Source of the DNA: Streptomyces sp. GESEQ-4
GTDB taxonomy: Bacteria; Actinomycetota; Actinomycetes; Streptomycetales; Streptomycetaceae
Reading direction: 5' to 3'
Length of the DNA: 64,000 bases
Assembly (NCBI RefSeq): GCF_017948455.1
Contig: NZ_JAFFSU010000007.1
Location: forward strand, 1-64,000
The translations under genes and the position numbers were made by a program. The notes below the pieces were generated by a model. The model saw nothing but the letters and a program-made list of their open reading frames with translations, ran no database searches and had not been told where the DNA came from. Below, piece by piece: positions 47,471 to 57,518 of this stretch (position 1 is the first letter of the stretch; every line of letters begins with the position of its first letter).

Positions 47471-48499
47471 ATGTTGGAGACCTCGGCACGACTGCTGCGC
47501 CTGCTCTCGCTCCTCCAGGCCCACCGCGAATGGTCCGGCGCCGACCTGGCCGAGCGGCTCGGCGTCACGCCGCGCACCGTGCGCCGGGACGTGGACCGGC
47601 TGCGCGAGCTGGGCTATCCCGTCAACGCCAGCCCCGGCACGGGCGGCGGCTATCAGCTGGGCGCGGGCGCCGAGCTGCCGCCGCTGCTCCTGGACGACGA
47701 CGAGGCGGTGGCCGTCGCCGTCGGGCTGCGCACGGCCGCCGGACAGGGCATCGAGGGCATCGGCGAGACCTCGGTACGGGCTCTCGCCAAGCTCGAACAG
47801 GTCCTGCCGAGCCGGCTGCGCCACCGCGTGGGCGCCCTGAACGCGTTCACCGTGCCGATGCTGCGCGGCCCCCAGCCCTCCGCCGTCGATCCGGCCGTCC
47901 TCACCGAGCTGGCCCATCTGTGCCGGGACGCCGAGCGGCTGCGCTTCGAGTACCGCACGCACGACGGAGCCGTGACCCGCCGTACCGTCGAACCGCACCG
48001 CCTGGTGTGCACCGAGCGCCGCTGGTACCTGGTCGCCTGGGACCTGGACCGCGACGACTGGCGTACGTTCCGCGTCGACCGCATCACCCCGAAGCCGCCG
48101 CACGGCCCGCGGTTCACCCCGCGCGAGCCGCCCGCCGACGACCTCGCCGCGTATGTCTCGCAAGGAGTCTCCACGCGCGCGTACGCCTCGCACGCCGTCG
48201 TCCGGCTGCTGGTGCCGCTGGCGGAGGCGGCCGAGCGGATCTCGCCGTCGGCCGGGGTGCTGGAGCCCGAGGGAGAGAACAGCTGTGTCCTGCGCACCGG
48301 GGCCGCGAGTCTCGACGTGATGGTCATTCACGTGATGCTGATGGGCTTCGAATTCGAGGTGCTGGAGCCTGTCGAGCTCACCGACACGATCAGGACCGCT
48401 CGGGACCGGCTGTCTCGCGCTCTGGAGCGAGCTCCGCGTACTCGGGATGGTGCAGGTCGAACGCCGGGGACTCCGAGCGGATCCGGGGCAGCGCGGTGA
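47471..48499 (+). CDS. HTH-WYL transcriptional regulator (YafY type)
   Basis: The 342-residue protein has an N-terminal winged helix ([29 protein letters not shown]). A WYL domain follows ([47 protein letters not shown]), with its ligand-contact residues, then a C-terminal WCX-like part. Members sense nucleic acids or small ligands. The gene follows the palindrome and runs 110 bases into the opposite-strand ctaD gene. Confidence 0.9.
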   Translation: MLETSARLLRLLSLLQAHREWSGADLAERLGVTPRTVRRDVDRLRELGYPVNASPGTGGGYQLGAGAELPPLLLDDDEAVAVAVGLRTAAGQGIEGIGETSVRALAKLEQVLPSRLRHRVGALNAFTVPMLRGPQPSAVDPAVLTELAHLCRDAERLRFEYRTHDGAVTRRTVEPHRLVCTERRWYLVAWDLDRDDWRTFRVDRITPKPPHGPRFTPREPPADDLAAYVSQGVSTRAYASHAVVRLLVPLAEAAERISPSAGVLEPEGENSCVLRTGAASLDVMVIHVMLMGFEFEVLEPVELTDTIRTARDRLSRALERAPRTRDGAGRTPGTPSGSGAAR

Positions 48500-50069
48500 A
48501 GTTGTGCCGGGGCGGCGGGCAGGAGGTCGCCCACTCCAGGGAGCGGCCGTAGCCCCAGGGGTCGTCGACCTCGACCTGCACGCCGTACTTGGCGGTCTTC
48601 CAGACGTTGTAGAGGAACGGCAGCGTCGACAGGCCGAGGAGGAACGAGCCGATCGTCGAGACGGTGTTGAGCGCCGTGAAGCCGTCGGCGGCGAGATAGT
48701 CCGAGTAGCGGCGCGGCATGCCCTCGGCGCCCAGCCAGTGCATCACCAGGAACGTGGTGTGGAAGCCGATGAACAGCGTCCAGAAGTGGATCTTGCCGAG
48801 CCGCTCGTCGAGCATCTTCCCGGTGAACTTGGGCCACCAGAAGTAGAAGCCGGCGAAGATCGCGAAGACGACCGTGCCGAACACGACGTAGTGGAAGTGC
48901 GCGACCACGAAGTACGTGTCCGTGACATGGAAGTCCATCGGCGGCGAGGCGAGGATCACGCCGGTCAGACCGCCGAAGAGGAACGTCACCAGGAACCCCA
49001 CCGACCACAGCATCGGCGTCTCGAAGGACAGGGAGCCCTTGATCATGGTCCCGGTCCAGTTGAAGAACTTCACGCCCGTCGGCACCGCGATCAGGAAGCT
49101 CATGAAGGAGAAGAACGGCAGCAGCACCGCGCCCGTCGCGAACATGTGGTGTGCCCACACCACCACCGACAGACCGGTGATCGCCATCGTCGCGCCGATC
49201 AGCGTCAGATAGCCGAAGATCGGCTTCCGGCTGAAGACCGGAATGATCTCCGTGATGATGCCGAAGAACGGCAGCGCGATGATGTAGACCTCGGGATGGC
49301 CGAAGAACCAGAACAGGTGCTGCCACAGCAGTGCGCCACCGTTCGCCGCCGTGAAGATCTGCGAGCCGAACCGCCGGTCCGCCTCCAGACAGAGCAGCGC
49401 CGCGGCCAGGACCGGGAACGCCATCAGGATGAGGATCGACGTGAACAGCGTGTTCCACACGAAGATCGGCATCCGGAACATCGTCATGCCGGGGACGCGC
49501 ATCCCGATGATGGTGGTGATGAAATTGACCGCGCCGAGGATCGTGCCGAAGCCGGCCAGCGCGAGCCCCATGATCCACAGGTCGGGTCCGACGCCCGGTG
49601 AGCGTTCCGCGCTGTTCAGCGGCGCGTAGGCGAACCAGCCGAAGGCCGCGGGCCCCGAAGGCACCAGCAGCGAGCCCAGCACGATGAGGCCACCGAACAG
49701 GAACAGCCAGTACGACAGCATGTTCAGGCGTGGGAAGGCGACGTCGGGGGCGCCGATCTGCAGCGGCATCAGCTCGTTGGCGAAACCCGCGAAGGTCGGC
49801 GTCGCGAACAGCAGCAGCATGATCGTGCCGTGCATCGTGAACAGCTGGTTGAACTGCTGGTTGTCGATGAGCTGCAGCCCCGGCCGGGCGAGTTCGGCGC
49901 GCATGACCAGCGCCATCAGACCGCCGACGAGGAAGAACGCGAACGACGTGATCAGGTAGAGATGTCCGATCTTCTTGTGGTCGGTGGTCGTCAGCCAGTC
50001 GACGATCACCCGGCCCTGCGGCCTCCTCCGCGTGGGCCGCATCGCCGTCTGCACGGTCTCGGTCCCCAT
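48390..50069 (-). CDS. ctaD: Cytochrome c oxidase subunit I, solitary paralogue
   Basis: The 559-residue, 12-helix haem-copper oxidase subunit retains its ligands: TMHGTIMLL for haem a, WFFGHPEVY with the Tyr-cross-linked CuB histidine, WAHHM for the other CuB histidines, and HFHYV for the haem histidines. The proton-channel residues around PSGPAAFGW are family-like. Genes for subunits II, III and the bc1 complex are not nearby, so this is probably a second copy used under special conditions. The final 15 residues after DLHHPEY are variable and lie in the overlap with the WYL gene. Confidence 0.93.
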   Translation of the reverse strand: MGTETVQTAMRPTRRRPQGRVIVDWLTTTDHKKIGHLYLITSFAFFLVGGLMALVMRAELARPGLQLIDNQQFNQLFTMHGTIMLLLFATPTFAGFANELMPLQIGAPDVAFPRLNMLSYWLFLFGGLIVLGSLLVPSGPAAFGWFAYAPLNSAERSPGVGPDLWIMGLALAGFGTILGAVNFITTIIGMRVPGMTMFRMPIFVWNTLFTSILILMAFPVLAAALLCLEADRRFGSQIFTAANGGALLWQHLFWFFGHPEVYIIALPFFGIITEIIPVFSRKPIFGYLTLIGATMAITGLSVVVWAHHMFATGAVLLPFFSFMSFLIAVPTGVKFFNWTGTMIKGSLSFETPMLWSVGFLVTFLFGGLTGVILASPPMDFHVTDTYFVVAHFHYVVFGTVVFAIFAGFYFWWPKFTGKMLDERLGKIHFWTLFIGFHTTFLVMHWLGAEGMPRRYSDYLAADGFTALNTVSTIGSFLLGLSTLPFLYNVWKTAKYGVQVEVDDPWGYGRSLEWATSCPPPRHNFTALPRIRSESPAFDLHHPEYAELAPERETAGPERS

Positions 50070-50503
50070 ACGCTCGCTCGCCCCTTCGCTCGTCGCGCCA
50101 CGGGCCGCTGCAGCCCGCGGCGCGCGAGTGCCCGCGAGCTCACGTCATGATGCTCGCGTCGTCGCGCGCCGCGACAGGGGGCGTACCGGGGTTCTGTGCC
50201 TGAGCCATGCATTTCCTGTGCGACGTCAGCCCCCGTGGGCCCCACGCGGAATCGGAATGGAATGCGGATCCGTGGCGGTTACCCCGGCACTTTCCGCCGG
50301 GCTTTTCGCCGGAGTCGGGGCGACACGCGGAAATTACGTTCGAATGCCTGCGTAAGGCGTACGCGCGCGCCCGTTCGTGTGACGAAGTGCACCAGAAACG
50401 CGTGTCGTGATCCTGTGACAAAAGTGTGACCCGGGAGGGATCAGTGACCCACGGTGTACGGATCCGACTTCCGCGCCCGCTCAATGGGGCCTAGCGTGGC
50501 GCC
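50070..50503. other. 434-base region between ctaD and the I78-like gene
   Basis: The region has a lower GC content than its neighbours. A 22-codon minus-strand frame (50208-50140, MAQAQNPGTPPVAARDDASI...) has AGGAA before its ATG and may be a leader peptide of ctaD; support is weak. A TAGCGT box (50492-50497) ends six bases before the ATG at 50504. Confidence 0.4.
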
Positions 50504-50719
50504 ATGGCACCCATTCCGAAACCCCCCGCCGAACCTCAGGACAGCCCGGATTCGTATGTGGGCCTCGATGCCGGAGCGGCCGAGCAGCGCGCGCGTGACC
50601 GGGGCTGGTCGACCGTGCGGTCCCTGCCGCCGGGCGCGATCATCACCATGGAGTACCGCGTGGGACGGCTGAACTTCGAGGTCAAGGACGGCCTGGTGGC
50701 GCGGGCCTGGAAGGGCTGA
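50504..50719 (+). CDS. Small peptidase-inhibitor I78-like protein
   Basis: The 71-residue protein has a C-terminal 45 residues (EQRARDRGWSTVRSLPPGA, ITMEYRVGRLNFEV, DGLVARAWKG) matching the I78 family pattern, where the loop GWSTVRSLPPG precedes an antiparallel sheet. No signal peptide is present, so if it inhibits a serine protease it does so inside the cell. The TAGCGT box six bases before the ATG and the lack of a ribosome site suggest a leaderless message. A very strong hairpin follows. Confidence 0.82.
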   Translation: MAPIPKPPAEPQDSPDSYVGLDAGAAEQRARDRGWSTVRSLPPGAIITMEYRVGRLNFEVKDGLVARAWKG

Positions 50720-50733
50720 GTAACGAAAAACGG

Positions 50734-50789
50734 CGACGGCCCTGGTTTCCCGTATCCGACGCATCGGACGCGGGAAACCAGGGCCGTCG
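50734..50789. terminator. Bidirectional terminator between convergent genes
   Basis: Perfect 19-base arms (CGACGGCCCTGGTTTCCCG and complement) are topped by an inner TCCGA-CGCA-TCGGA hairpin. It serves the I78-like gene and the convergent PAP2 gene. Confidence 0.88.
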
Positions 50790-50801
50790 TGCTGTGTGCG
50801 C

Positions 50802-51956
50802 TCAGCCGCCCGCGATGGGGTGGGCCGAGGTGGTTGTGCCGCGGGTGACGCGGTCCGCCTGCGGCGGGCGGCGGCTGCCGACCGGAGTGACCGGTGTGCG
50901 GTCCGAGCGGGCCGTGTGCGGGCCCGGCGCCAGATGGAGCGCCTTGGGCGTGTGGGCCGTGGAGACGGGGTTGTCCTGCGCCGTGGAGACCGGCTCCTGC
51001 GCCGTGCAGACCGGCTCGGGCGCCATGGAGACAGTGGAGACCGGCTCGGGCGCCGTCGAGACAGCGGACACCGGCGACGGGGCCGTGGACACCGGCTCCG
51101 GCGCGGCGGGCTCGTCCTGGGCGGACGTACGCGGCTTGAGCGCCACCGGCACCTCGACCGGGGTCGCCGGGACCGTCGCCGGGGCGGCGCGGCGGGAGCG
51201 CCAGCGGTCGCGCAGATCGAAGATCTCGGCCTCGGCGCGGGCGACCAGCGGCTCGAACCACGGCAGCGCCAGCAGGATCAGCAGACCCGCGGCCCAGCCG
51301 AGCACCACATCGCTCAGCCAGTGCGTACCCAGGTACACCGTGGTCAGGCCGACGCTGAGCGACACCACGGCCGACAGGGCCGACAGCCAGCGCCGGGCCC
51401 GCGGCGTGGCGGCCAGATAGGAGAGGATTCCCCAGGTCACCACGGCGTTCGCGGTGTGTCCCGAAGGAAATATGTCGCTGCCGGCCTGGAACCAGTGCCA
51501 CATCTCGTTCGAGCCGATGTCGGTCGCGTAGTGCGGACCGGAGCGGCCCAGGCCGTACTTCACCACGGCCACCGTGATGTTCAGCAGCAGTACGGCCGCG
51601 CCGAAGGCCAGCAGCGGGCGCAGCGTGTGCTGCCGCCAGGAGCGCCAGCCCAGCCAGGCCGTGACCATCACAGCCGTCGGACCGCGCTGGCCGAGGACCA
51701 CCCAGTAGTCCAGGAAGGCGTGGATCTCCGGCCATTGCTGGTACGGCCGGAAGAGCATCGCCTGCCAGTCGAACCGGACCAGCCAAGAGGTCAGCGCGAC
51801 CGCCAGAACGATCGTGAGGTAGAAGGCGAGCGTCGCGCCGAAAAGGACCACCCGGTGCCGCGTCATCCGGGGCACGTCTAGGACGGGCCGCTCCGGTTCA
51901 CGGTCCAGCCGGGCGAAGATCCGGTCGAGCCGGCTCGGCTTTGGTTCGGTACGCAC
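50802..51956 (-). CDS. PAP2-family membrane phosphatase with repetitive tail
   Basis: The 384-residue protein has about six membrane helices and the phosphatase motifs KYGLGRSGP, FPSGHTA and GTHWLSDVVLG. Such enzymes remove phosphate from phosphatidic acid or polyprenyl pyrophosphate at the outer membrane face. The last 120 residues are a Pro/Thr/Ser tail with four to five imperfect copies of APEPVSTV-like units. The GTG start follows a TAACGT box (51969-51964, minus strand) by seven bases, another leaderless candidate. Confidence 0.88.
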   Translation of the reverse strand: MRTEPKPSRLDRIFARLDREPERPVLDVPRMTRHRVVLFGATLAFYLTIVLAVALTSWLVRFDWQAMLFRPYQQWPEIHAFLDYWVVLGQRGPTAVMVTAWLGWRSWRQHTLRPLLAFGAAVLLLNITVAVVKYGLGRSGPHYATDIGSNEMWHWFQAGSDIFPSGHTANAVVTWGILSYLAATPRARRWLSALSAVVSLSVGLTTVYLGTHWLSDVVLGWAAGLLILLALPWFEPLVARAEAEIFDLRDRWRSRRAAPATVPATPVEVPVALKPRTSAQDEPAAPEPVSTAPSPVSAVSTAPEPVSTVSMAPEPVCTAQEPVSTAQDNPVSTAHTPKALHLAPGPHTARSDRTPVTPVGSRRPPQADRVTRGTTTSAHPIAGG

Positions 51957-52185
51957 ACGATCGACGTTACAGGGAGTGAGTGGAGTTACCCGCAGAAGCT
52001 AGCCCTTTGTAATGACGATGTGATGTGGGAAAGCTCTCAGGGCGGGGTTTATTTCCGAGGATTCGGCAATCCCCAGTGGCCCTTCCCTTCAATTCCTTTG
52101 ATCACTTCAGGGGTCAGGTTTTGCTCTGCTTATAAAGCCGTTCACCGGGTGATGGCCGGGAATTCTCCGGAAGCTCACCCTCCGT

Positions 52186-52224
52186 CGGCGGCTCGGCGGC
52201 TCGGCGGCTCGGCGGCTCGGCGGC
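52186..52224. repeat. Nine-base tandem repeat
   Basis: GGCGGCTCG is repeated about four times just after the end of the minus-strand mannosyltransferase gene. The array could vary in length by slippage. Confidence 0.8.
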
Positions 52225-52230
52225 GACCTG

Positions 52231-53442
52231 TCAGGGCGGACCGGAGCCGTTCAGCCAGAACGCCCCGTACACCGCCGAGCCGACCGCGACAGCGCCCAGC
52301 ACCAGCGCCGACCTGGTGGTTCGCAGCCGGGCCAGGGCCAGGGCGAGGGGCAGCAGCAGAGGGAAGGCGGGCATGAGCAGGCGCGGTTTCGAGCCGAAGT
52401 AGCTCGACGCGCACAGCGCCAGCGCGGTGACGACACCCGCGTAGACCAGCAGCGGCAGCGGCTGGCGCTGTCGCACACAGACGACGTACAGCCAGACGAC
52501 CAGGCCCACGCCGGCGATCAGCCCCACCCCGGCCACGGCCGACGGAAACGACGTGAACTTTGCGGCGACGAATCGGGCGAAGGCCCAGCCGCCGTCGAAG
52601 CCGTTGCGCCAGCCCGCCTGGACGTCGAGATAGCCGAGCGGGCCCTTGCCGGTGCGGTGGCCCACCCACAGGACGTACCCGGCGGCGCCGAGGGGCGCGA
52701 GCAGCATGCCGAGGGCGCGTCGCCACGCGGACGCGCCGCTCTCCGGTGTACCGGGGGCAAGGGAGGGGGCGCGTTCCGGGCTGCGTGCGCCCTCGTCGGG
52801 CGCCACGCTTCGGTGTCGTACGAAAGAGGCGATCCCGACCGCCCATACCGCCGCCACGACCGCCAGGCCCACCGGGCGGGTCAGGCCCGCCAGCAGGGCC
52901 AGGGTGCCGGACGTGAGCCAGCGGCCGGTCAGGACGGCGTACAGCGACCAGGCGGCGAGCGCGGTGAACAGTGACTCGCTGTACGCCATCGACTGCACGA
53001 TCCCGACGGGCAGCACGGCCCACAGGAGCACCGCGCAGAACCCCGCGCGCGGGCCGTACACATGGTCGGCGACCGCGTAGATCCCCCAGGCCGCGGCGAG
53101 CGAGGCCAGCACGGCGACGAGGAAGCCGGCGCCCGTGTACGACAGTGGGGTCGTCGCGTGCAGCAGCCGCTCCAGCCAGGGCAGCAGCGGGAAGAAGGCG
53201 AGGTTGGAGTGGATGTCGCCGTTCGGAAGGCGGACCTCGTAGCCGTACCCCAGCTCGGCGACCCTCGTGTACCAGAGGGAGTCCCAGCGGGCGGTCAGCA
53301 GGGTGTACGCGCTCTTGTCGCGCGCCGTGCTCCACAGGGCGAGGGCGAGCAGGCCCAGGGCGCGGACGGCCGCGTACCCGAGGAGGGCCCGGGCCGTCCC
53401 CGTGAGTCCGGCCGGTGCCACGCGCGTCGCAAGATCGGTCAC
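52231..53442 (-). CDS. PIG-V-like polytopic mannosyltransferase
   Basis: The 403-residue membrane protein has about nine helices. Early in the chain it has the acidic LTARWDSLWYTRVAELGYGYE loop and SNLAFFPLLPWL, which are typical of the PIG-V/GT-C group that uses polyprenyl-phosphate-linked mannose. Actinobacterial members glycosylate lipids or proteins. The GTG 53442 gives VTDLATRVAPAGLTG; a start at 53532 would add 30 residues without a better ribosome site. Confidence 0.82.
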   Translation of the reverse strand: MTDLATRVAPAGLTGTARALLGYAAVRALGLLALALWSTARDKSAYTLLTARWDSLWYTRVAELGYGYEVRLPNGDIHSNLAFFPLLPWLERLLHATTPLSYTGAGFLVAVLASLAAAWGIYAVADHVYGPRAGFCAVLLWAVLPVGIVQSMAYSESLFTALAAWSLYAVLTGRWLTSGTLALLAGLTRPVGLAVVAAVWAVGIASFVRHRSVAPDEGARSPERAPSLAPGTPESGASAWRRALGMLLAPLGAAGYVLWVGHRTGKGPLGYLDVQAGWRNGFDGGWAFARFVAAKFTSFPSAVAGVGLIAGVGLVVWLYVVCVRQRQPLPLLVYAGVVTALALCASSYFGSKPRLLMPAFPLLLPLALALARLRTTRSALVLGAVAVGSAVYGAFWLNGSGPP

Positions 53443-53702
53443 GGGTCCGATTATCGACGGCCCCCGGAACCCGATCGGCCCGCGCTCCGTGGGGGAGGGC
53501 AGGTGGAGTGGCGTACGCCACACAGGTTCCATCAGACCCGTGAGAGGTCCGCCACGCAGGACCGGCGCGTTCTCGCGTACATTGACGTGTCACTCGCCAT
53601 TCGTTGCGCGGGCCGGAGACCACCGCTCCTCTCCGGCCGAGTCACGGGGAGCCCCACCCCGTGTGCCCGCCGAACGCGAGGGAACATCTGGGAGGTACGT
53701 AC

Positions 53703-55301
53703 ATGTCCGGGACGACCACGGCCGCCTCGCTGCGCCGTCGGGCGGCCGGGGCCGGTGCAAACCGCTGGGTCGTCCTGGTCGTCCTCTGCGTGAGCCTGCT
53801 CCTGGTCGCCGTCGACGCCACCGTGCTGCACGTGGCGGTGCCCGCCGTCACCGAGGACCTCAAGCCCGGCGGAATAGAACTGCTCTGGATCGTCGACATC
53901 TATCCGCTGGTCTGCGCCTCGCTGCTGATCCTCTTCGGCACGCTCGGCGACCGGGTGGGCCGCAGACGGGTCCTGCTCCTCGGATACGGGCTTTTCGGCG
54001 TCGCCTCCGCCATGGCGGCCCTAGCCGACACCGCGCAGGTGCTGATCGCCGCGCGGGCGCTGCTCGGCGTCGGCGGCGCGATGATCATGCCCGCGACCCT
54101 GTCGATCCTCCGCCAGGTCTTCCCCGACCGGCGTGAGCGGGCCCTCGCCATCGGCATCTGGAGCGCGGTGGCCGCGGTGGGCGCGGCGGTCGGACCGCTG
54201 CTCGGCGGCTTCCTCCTCGAGCACTTCTGGTGGGGCTCGGTCTTCCTCGTCAACATCCCGCTGATGCTGGTCAGCCTCCCTGTGGGACGCCTGCTGCTGC
54301 CCGAGTCGAAGGGCGACGGCAGGGGGCCCTGGGATGTCGTCGGCGCACTGATGGCGGCGGCCGGTCTGTTCGGTGTCGTCCTGGGCGTCAAGCGGCTCGG
54401 GGGCGGCGAAGTGGACGGGGCCACCGCGCTGCCGCTGGTGGTGGGCGCCGTGCTGCTCGTCCTGTTCGTACGGCGGCAGCGGCGGCTCAAGCATCCGCTC
54501 GTCGATCTGCGGATGTTCTCCCGTCCCGCGTTCAGCACGTCCGTGGGCTGCATCGTGCTGGCGATGCTGGCGCTGGTCGGGCTCGAGCTGATCGCGGCGC
54601 AGTATCTGCAGCTGGTGCTGGAGCTCTCCCCGCTGGAGACCGGTCTACGGCTGCTGCCGCTGACGTTCGCCGCGATGGCGGCGGGGCTCGCCGGGGCGCG
54701 GATGCTGCGCCGGTTCGGGCCGCGGCGGGTGGTGTGCGCCGGGTTCGCGCTGACCGCGGTCGCGGTGCTGACGCTGATGGCGATGGGCGGCGAGGACAAC
54801 CCCGGCCTGCTGCTGTTCGGGTTCGTGCTGCTGGGCTTCGGCCTGGAGACGACGCTGTTCGGGGCGTACGAGTCGATGCTGAGCGAGGCTCCGCAGGAAC
54901 AGGCGGGCGGCGCCGCCGCGATCGGCGAGACGTCGTACCAGCTCGGTGCCGGGATCGGGATCGCGCTGCTCGGCAGCGTGATGAACGCGGCGTACGCGCC
55001 CGGACTGTCGTCCGTGCCGGGGGTTCCGGGGCGGGCGTCGGCCGCGGCGGAGCACTCGCTGGGCGAGGCCTACGAGGTCGCCGACCGTCTCGGCGGCCCA
55101 GCCGGAGTCGCCCTGCGCCGCGCCGCCCAGGACTCCTTCGTGCACGGGCTGCATGTGACGCTGCTGGTGAGCGCGGGGCTGCTGGTGCTGGGCGCGGTGA
55201 TGGCGCTGCGGTTGCCGCGGGTCATGCAGTGCGAGCAGGCGGCGGCGACCGTGGAGCTTCCCGGTCCTCGGGAAGTCGCCGACTCCCGCGTCTCGGTGTG
55301 A
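53703..55301 (+). CDS. MFS exporter, DHA2 (14-helix) family
   Basis: The 532-residue protein has 14 predicted helices. Motif A is GDRVGRRRVLL between helices 2 and 3; motif C-like GVGGAMIMPATLS and AAVGAAVGPLLGG lie in helix 5. Members export drugs or antibiotics with proton antiport. GGGAGGTAC lies seven bases before the ATG. It diverges from the mannosyltransferase; no regulator is adjacent, so the substrate is open. Confidence 0.9.
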   Translation: MSGTTTAASLRRRAAGAGANRWVVLVVLCVSLLLVAVDATVLHVAVPAVTEDLKPGGIELLWIVDIYPLVCASLLILFGTLGDRVGRRRVLLLGYGLFGVASAMAALADTAQVLIAARALLGVGGAMIMPATLSILRQVFPDRRERALAIGIWSAVAAVGAAVGPLLGGFLLEHFWWGSVFLVNIPLMLVSLPVGRLLLPESKGDGRGPWDVVGALMAAAGLFGVVLGVKRLGGGEVDGATALPLVVGAVLLVLFVRRQRRLKHPLVDLRMFSRPAFSTSVGCIVLAMLALVGLELIAAQYLQLVLELSPLETGLRLLPLTFAAMAAGLAGARMLRRFGPRRVVCAGFALTAVAVLTLMAMGGEDNPGLLLFGFVLLGFGLETTLFGAYESMLSEAPQEQAGGAAAIGETSYQLGAGIGIALLGSVMNAAYAPGLSSVPGVPGRASAAAEHSLGEAYEVADRLGGPAGVALRRAAQDSFVHGLHVTLLVSAGLLVLGAVMALRLPRVMQCEQAAATVELPGPREVADSRVSV

Positions 55302-55320
55302 CGGCGAACCCCGGGTACCG

Positions 55321-55339
55321 TAACTACCGGTGCTAGTTA
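55321..55339. promoter_or_regulatory. TAACTA-N7-TAGTTA palindrome before the acyl-CoA dehydrogenase gene
   Basis: A perfect six-base inverted repeat lies 19 bases before the ATG, in the 57-base gap after the exporter gene. The AT-rich arms stand out from the surroundings. A TetR- or GntR-type operator is plausible. Confidence 0.5.
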
Positions 55340-55358
55340 ATTATCCGGAGGGTGTCCC

Positions 55359-56537
55359 ATGCCGTTGCCCCCGTTCGATCCCGCCGACCCCCTGGGCATC
55401 GACGACCTGCTGGACCCGGAGGACCTCGCGATCCGCGACACCGTGCGCAGATGGGCCGCCGACCGGGTCCTGCCGTATGTCGCGGACTGGTACGAGAAGG
55501 GCGAGCTGCCTGACGTAAGGGAACTGGCCCGTGAACTCGGCGGGATCGGGGCCCTGGGCATGTCCCTCAGCGGGTACGGCTGCGCCGGTGCGAGTGCCGT
55601 GCAGTACGGGCTGGCCTGCCTGGAACTGGAGGCCGCCGACTCCGGCATCCGCTCCCTCGTGTCCGTGCAGGGCTCCCTGGCCATGTACGCGATCCACAAG
55701 TTCGGCTCTCAGGACCAGAAGCAGCAGTGGCTGCCCCGTATGGCATCCGGCGAGGTCATCGGCTGCTTCGGTCTCACCGAACCCGACCACGGCTCCGACC
55801 CCGCCTCCATGCGCACGCACGCCAAGCGCGATGGCGGCGACTGGGTCCTCAACGGGCGCAAGATGTGGATCACCAACGGGTCGGTGGCCGGTGTCGCCGT
55901 CGTCTGGGCGCAGACCGAGGAGGGGATCCGCGGGTTCGTCGTCCCCACCGGCACCGCCGGCTTCTCCGCTCCGGAGATCAAGCACAAGTGGTCGCTCCGC
56001 GCCTCCGTCACCAGCGAACTCGTCCTCGAAGACGTACGGCTGCCCGCCGACGCCGTACTGCCGGACGTCACCGGTCTGCGCGGCCCCCTCAGCTGTCTCT
56101 CCCACGCGCGCTACGGCATCGTGTGGGGGGCGATGGGGGCGGCGCGGTCGTGTTTCGAGACCGCTGTGGAGTACGCGAGGACGCGGGAGCAGTTCGGGCG
56201 GCCCATCGGGGGATTCCAGCTCACCCAGGCCAAACTCGCCGACATGGCGGTCGAACTGCACAAGGGGATTCTGCTCGCCCATCATCTGGGGCGGCGGATG
56301 GATGCCGGCCGCCTGCGTCCCGAGCAGGTCAGCTTCGGCAAACTCAACAACGTACGAGAGGCGATCGAGATCTGCCGTACGTCTCGGACGATCCTCGGGG
56401 CCAACGGGATCTCCCTGGAGTACCCCGTCATGCGGCATGCGACGAACCTCGAGTCGGTGCTCACCTACGAGGGCACCGTCGAGATGCACCAGCTCGTGCT
56501 GGGCAAGGCGCTCACCGGACTCGACGCGTTCCGGTAA
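55359..56537 (+). CDS. Acyl-CoA dehydrogenase, glutaryl-CoA dehydrogenase type
   Basis: The 392-residue FAD enzyme has IGCFGLTEPDHGSDP, KMWITNGSVAGVAVVWA, ARTREQFGRPIGGFQLTQ and the catalytic glutamate in TYEGTVEMHQLVLGKALTG. The YGCAGASAVQYGLACLELEAADSG segment is closer to glutaryl-CoA dehydrogenases than to short-chain enzymes. It would oxidise and decarboxylate glutaryl-CoA to crotonyl-CoA in lysine or tryptophan breakdown. CGGAGGG precedes the ATG. Confidence 0.9.
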   Translation: MPLPPFDPADPLGIDDLLDPEDLAIRDTVRRWAADRVLPYVADWYEKGELPDVRELARELGGIGALGMSLSGYGCAGASAVQYGLACLELEAADSGIRSLVSVQGSLAMYAIHKFGSQDQKQQWLPRMASGEVIGCFGLTEPDHGSDPASMRTHAKRDGGDWVLNGRKMWITNGSVAGVAVVWAQTEEGIRGFVVPTGTAGFSAPEIKHKWSLRASVTSELVLEDVRLPADAVLPDVTGLRGPLSCLSHARYGIVWGAMGAARSCFETAVEYARTREQFGRPIGGFQLTQAKLADMAVELHKGILLAHHLGRRMDAGRLRPEQVSFGKLNNVREAIEICRTSRTILGANGISLEYPVMRHATNLESVLTYEGTVEMHQLVLGKALTGLDAFR

Positions 56538-56552
56538 GGGCCCGGCGGAGCG

Positions 56553-56577
56553 GGCAGGGCCGACGGGCGGCCCTGCC
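56553..56577. terminator. Terminator between the dehydrogenase gene and sflA
   Basis: GGCAGGGCC pairs with GGCCCTGCC around GACGGGC, in the 40-base gap between two convergent genes. Confidence 0.7.
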
Positions 56578-57015
56578 TCAGCTCTGGTTGAAGAAACCGT
56601 CGGCGCGGTGTGCCGCCGGCTCCCCGCTGACGATCTCCGTGTCGGCCGGGCTGAGCAGGAACACGCGGTTGGACACCCGGTCGATCGAACCCCGCAGACC
56701 GAAGATCAGGCCCGCCGCGAAGTCGACCACGCGCTTGGCGTCGCCCGGCTCCATGGCCGTGAGGTTCATGATGACCGGGACACCCTCGCGGAACAGTTCG
56801 CCGATGGCGCGCGCGTCCCGGAAGCTGTCCGGAGTGACGGTGCCGATCCGGCGGCCCTTCTCGACCGCCACGTCCGAGGCCACCTTGACCCGCGGGTCGG
56901 TGACCCAGGCCTCCCCGGGCTCGGTCCCTTCTGAGTAGTCGTCGTCGTAGTAACGCTCGTCATCGTTGTCGTCGACGAGGCCAAGCCAGGCACTCGCCTT
57001 GCGTACCGATCCCAT
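56578..57015 (-). CDS. sflA: SepF-like protein, probable SflA
   Basis: The 145-residue protein has an acidic N-terminus with the membrane-targeting-like [16 protein letters not shown] and a SepF core ([58 protein letters not shown]). SepF anchors FtsZ. S. coelicolor has SepF plus two SepF-like proteins, SflA and SflB, that restrict division to the right places. This gene is not beside ftsZ, and its position and length fit SflA. GAGAGGAG precedes the ATG. Confidence 0.87.
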   Translation of the reverse strand: MGSVRKASAWLGLVDDNDDERYYDDDYSEGTEPGEAWVTDPRVKVASDVAVEKGRRIGTVTPDSFRDARAIGELFREGVPVIMNLTAMEPGDAKRVVDFAAGLIFGLRGSIDRVSNRVFLLSPADTEIVSGEPAAHRADGFFNQS

Positions 57016-57518
57016 GGACGCCTCCTCTCACAGCGGTCTGTTTTGCTTTCCGCATCCCTATCGTCATCCATGATGCGGACGTCGCGCCAAGTGGATAGAC
57101 GCCGCGCGGGGGGTTTGTGACGGTACTGGTGCACAGCGAATTCGTCGAGAGCCCTGGTCCCCCAAGGGTCTTGCCGGACAGTGCTGCTGACTGTGAGTGA
57201 AATATGATTGTTCGCGTCGTATGGGTGAGCGGCGGGGCGTACGGGTGAACAGCGATGGTCCCATCGGCGCGTTACAACGGGCCGCTCGTCTCGGTTCTGA
57301 CGGAGGCTCAGGCCGATCGGGGCGCACACCTTCACTGATCGTTCAATGGTTGACGGCCGAAAGGCACCCTTGCGTCAACCGGTCGTTCGGCCGAATACTC
57401 CCTCCAGCGCTTGTCAGGGGCACGGCATGTTCGGAATCCGGACATTCGGGCCACTGACTGCGCCTCACGGGCCCCGACCCCACGCGGGCCCCCAACTTCC
57501 CATGTGGAGGAACGAAAA
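57016..57518. other. 503-base region between sflA and the first S1 protease gene
   Basis: It carries the divergent promoters of sflA and the protease gene. An exact AdpA-type site lies at 57444-57453. No coding frame is convincing. Confidence 0.5.
57444..57453 (-). promoter_or_regulatory. AdpA-type binding site
   Basis: ATTCGGGCCA is the exact complement of the AdpA consensus TGGCSNGWWY and lies 66 bases before the protease start. In S. griseus AdpA switches on several extracellular protease genes, so the location is meaningful, though a ten-base degenerate site can occur by chance. Confidence 0.5.
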
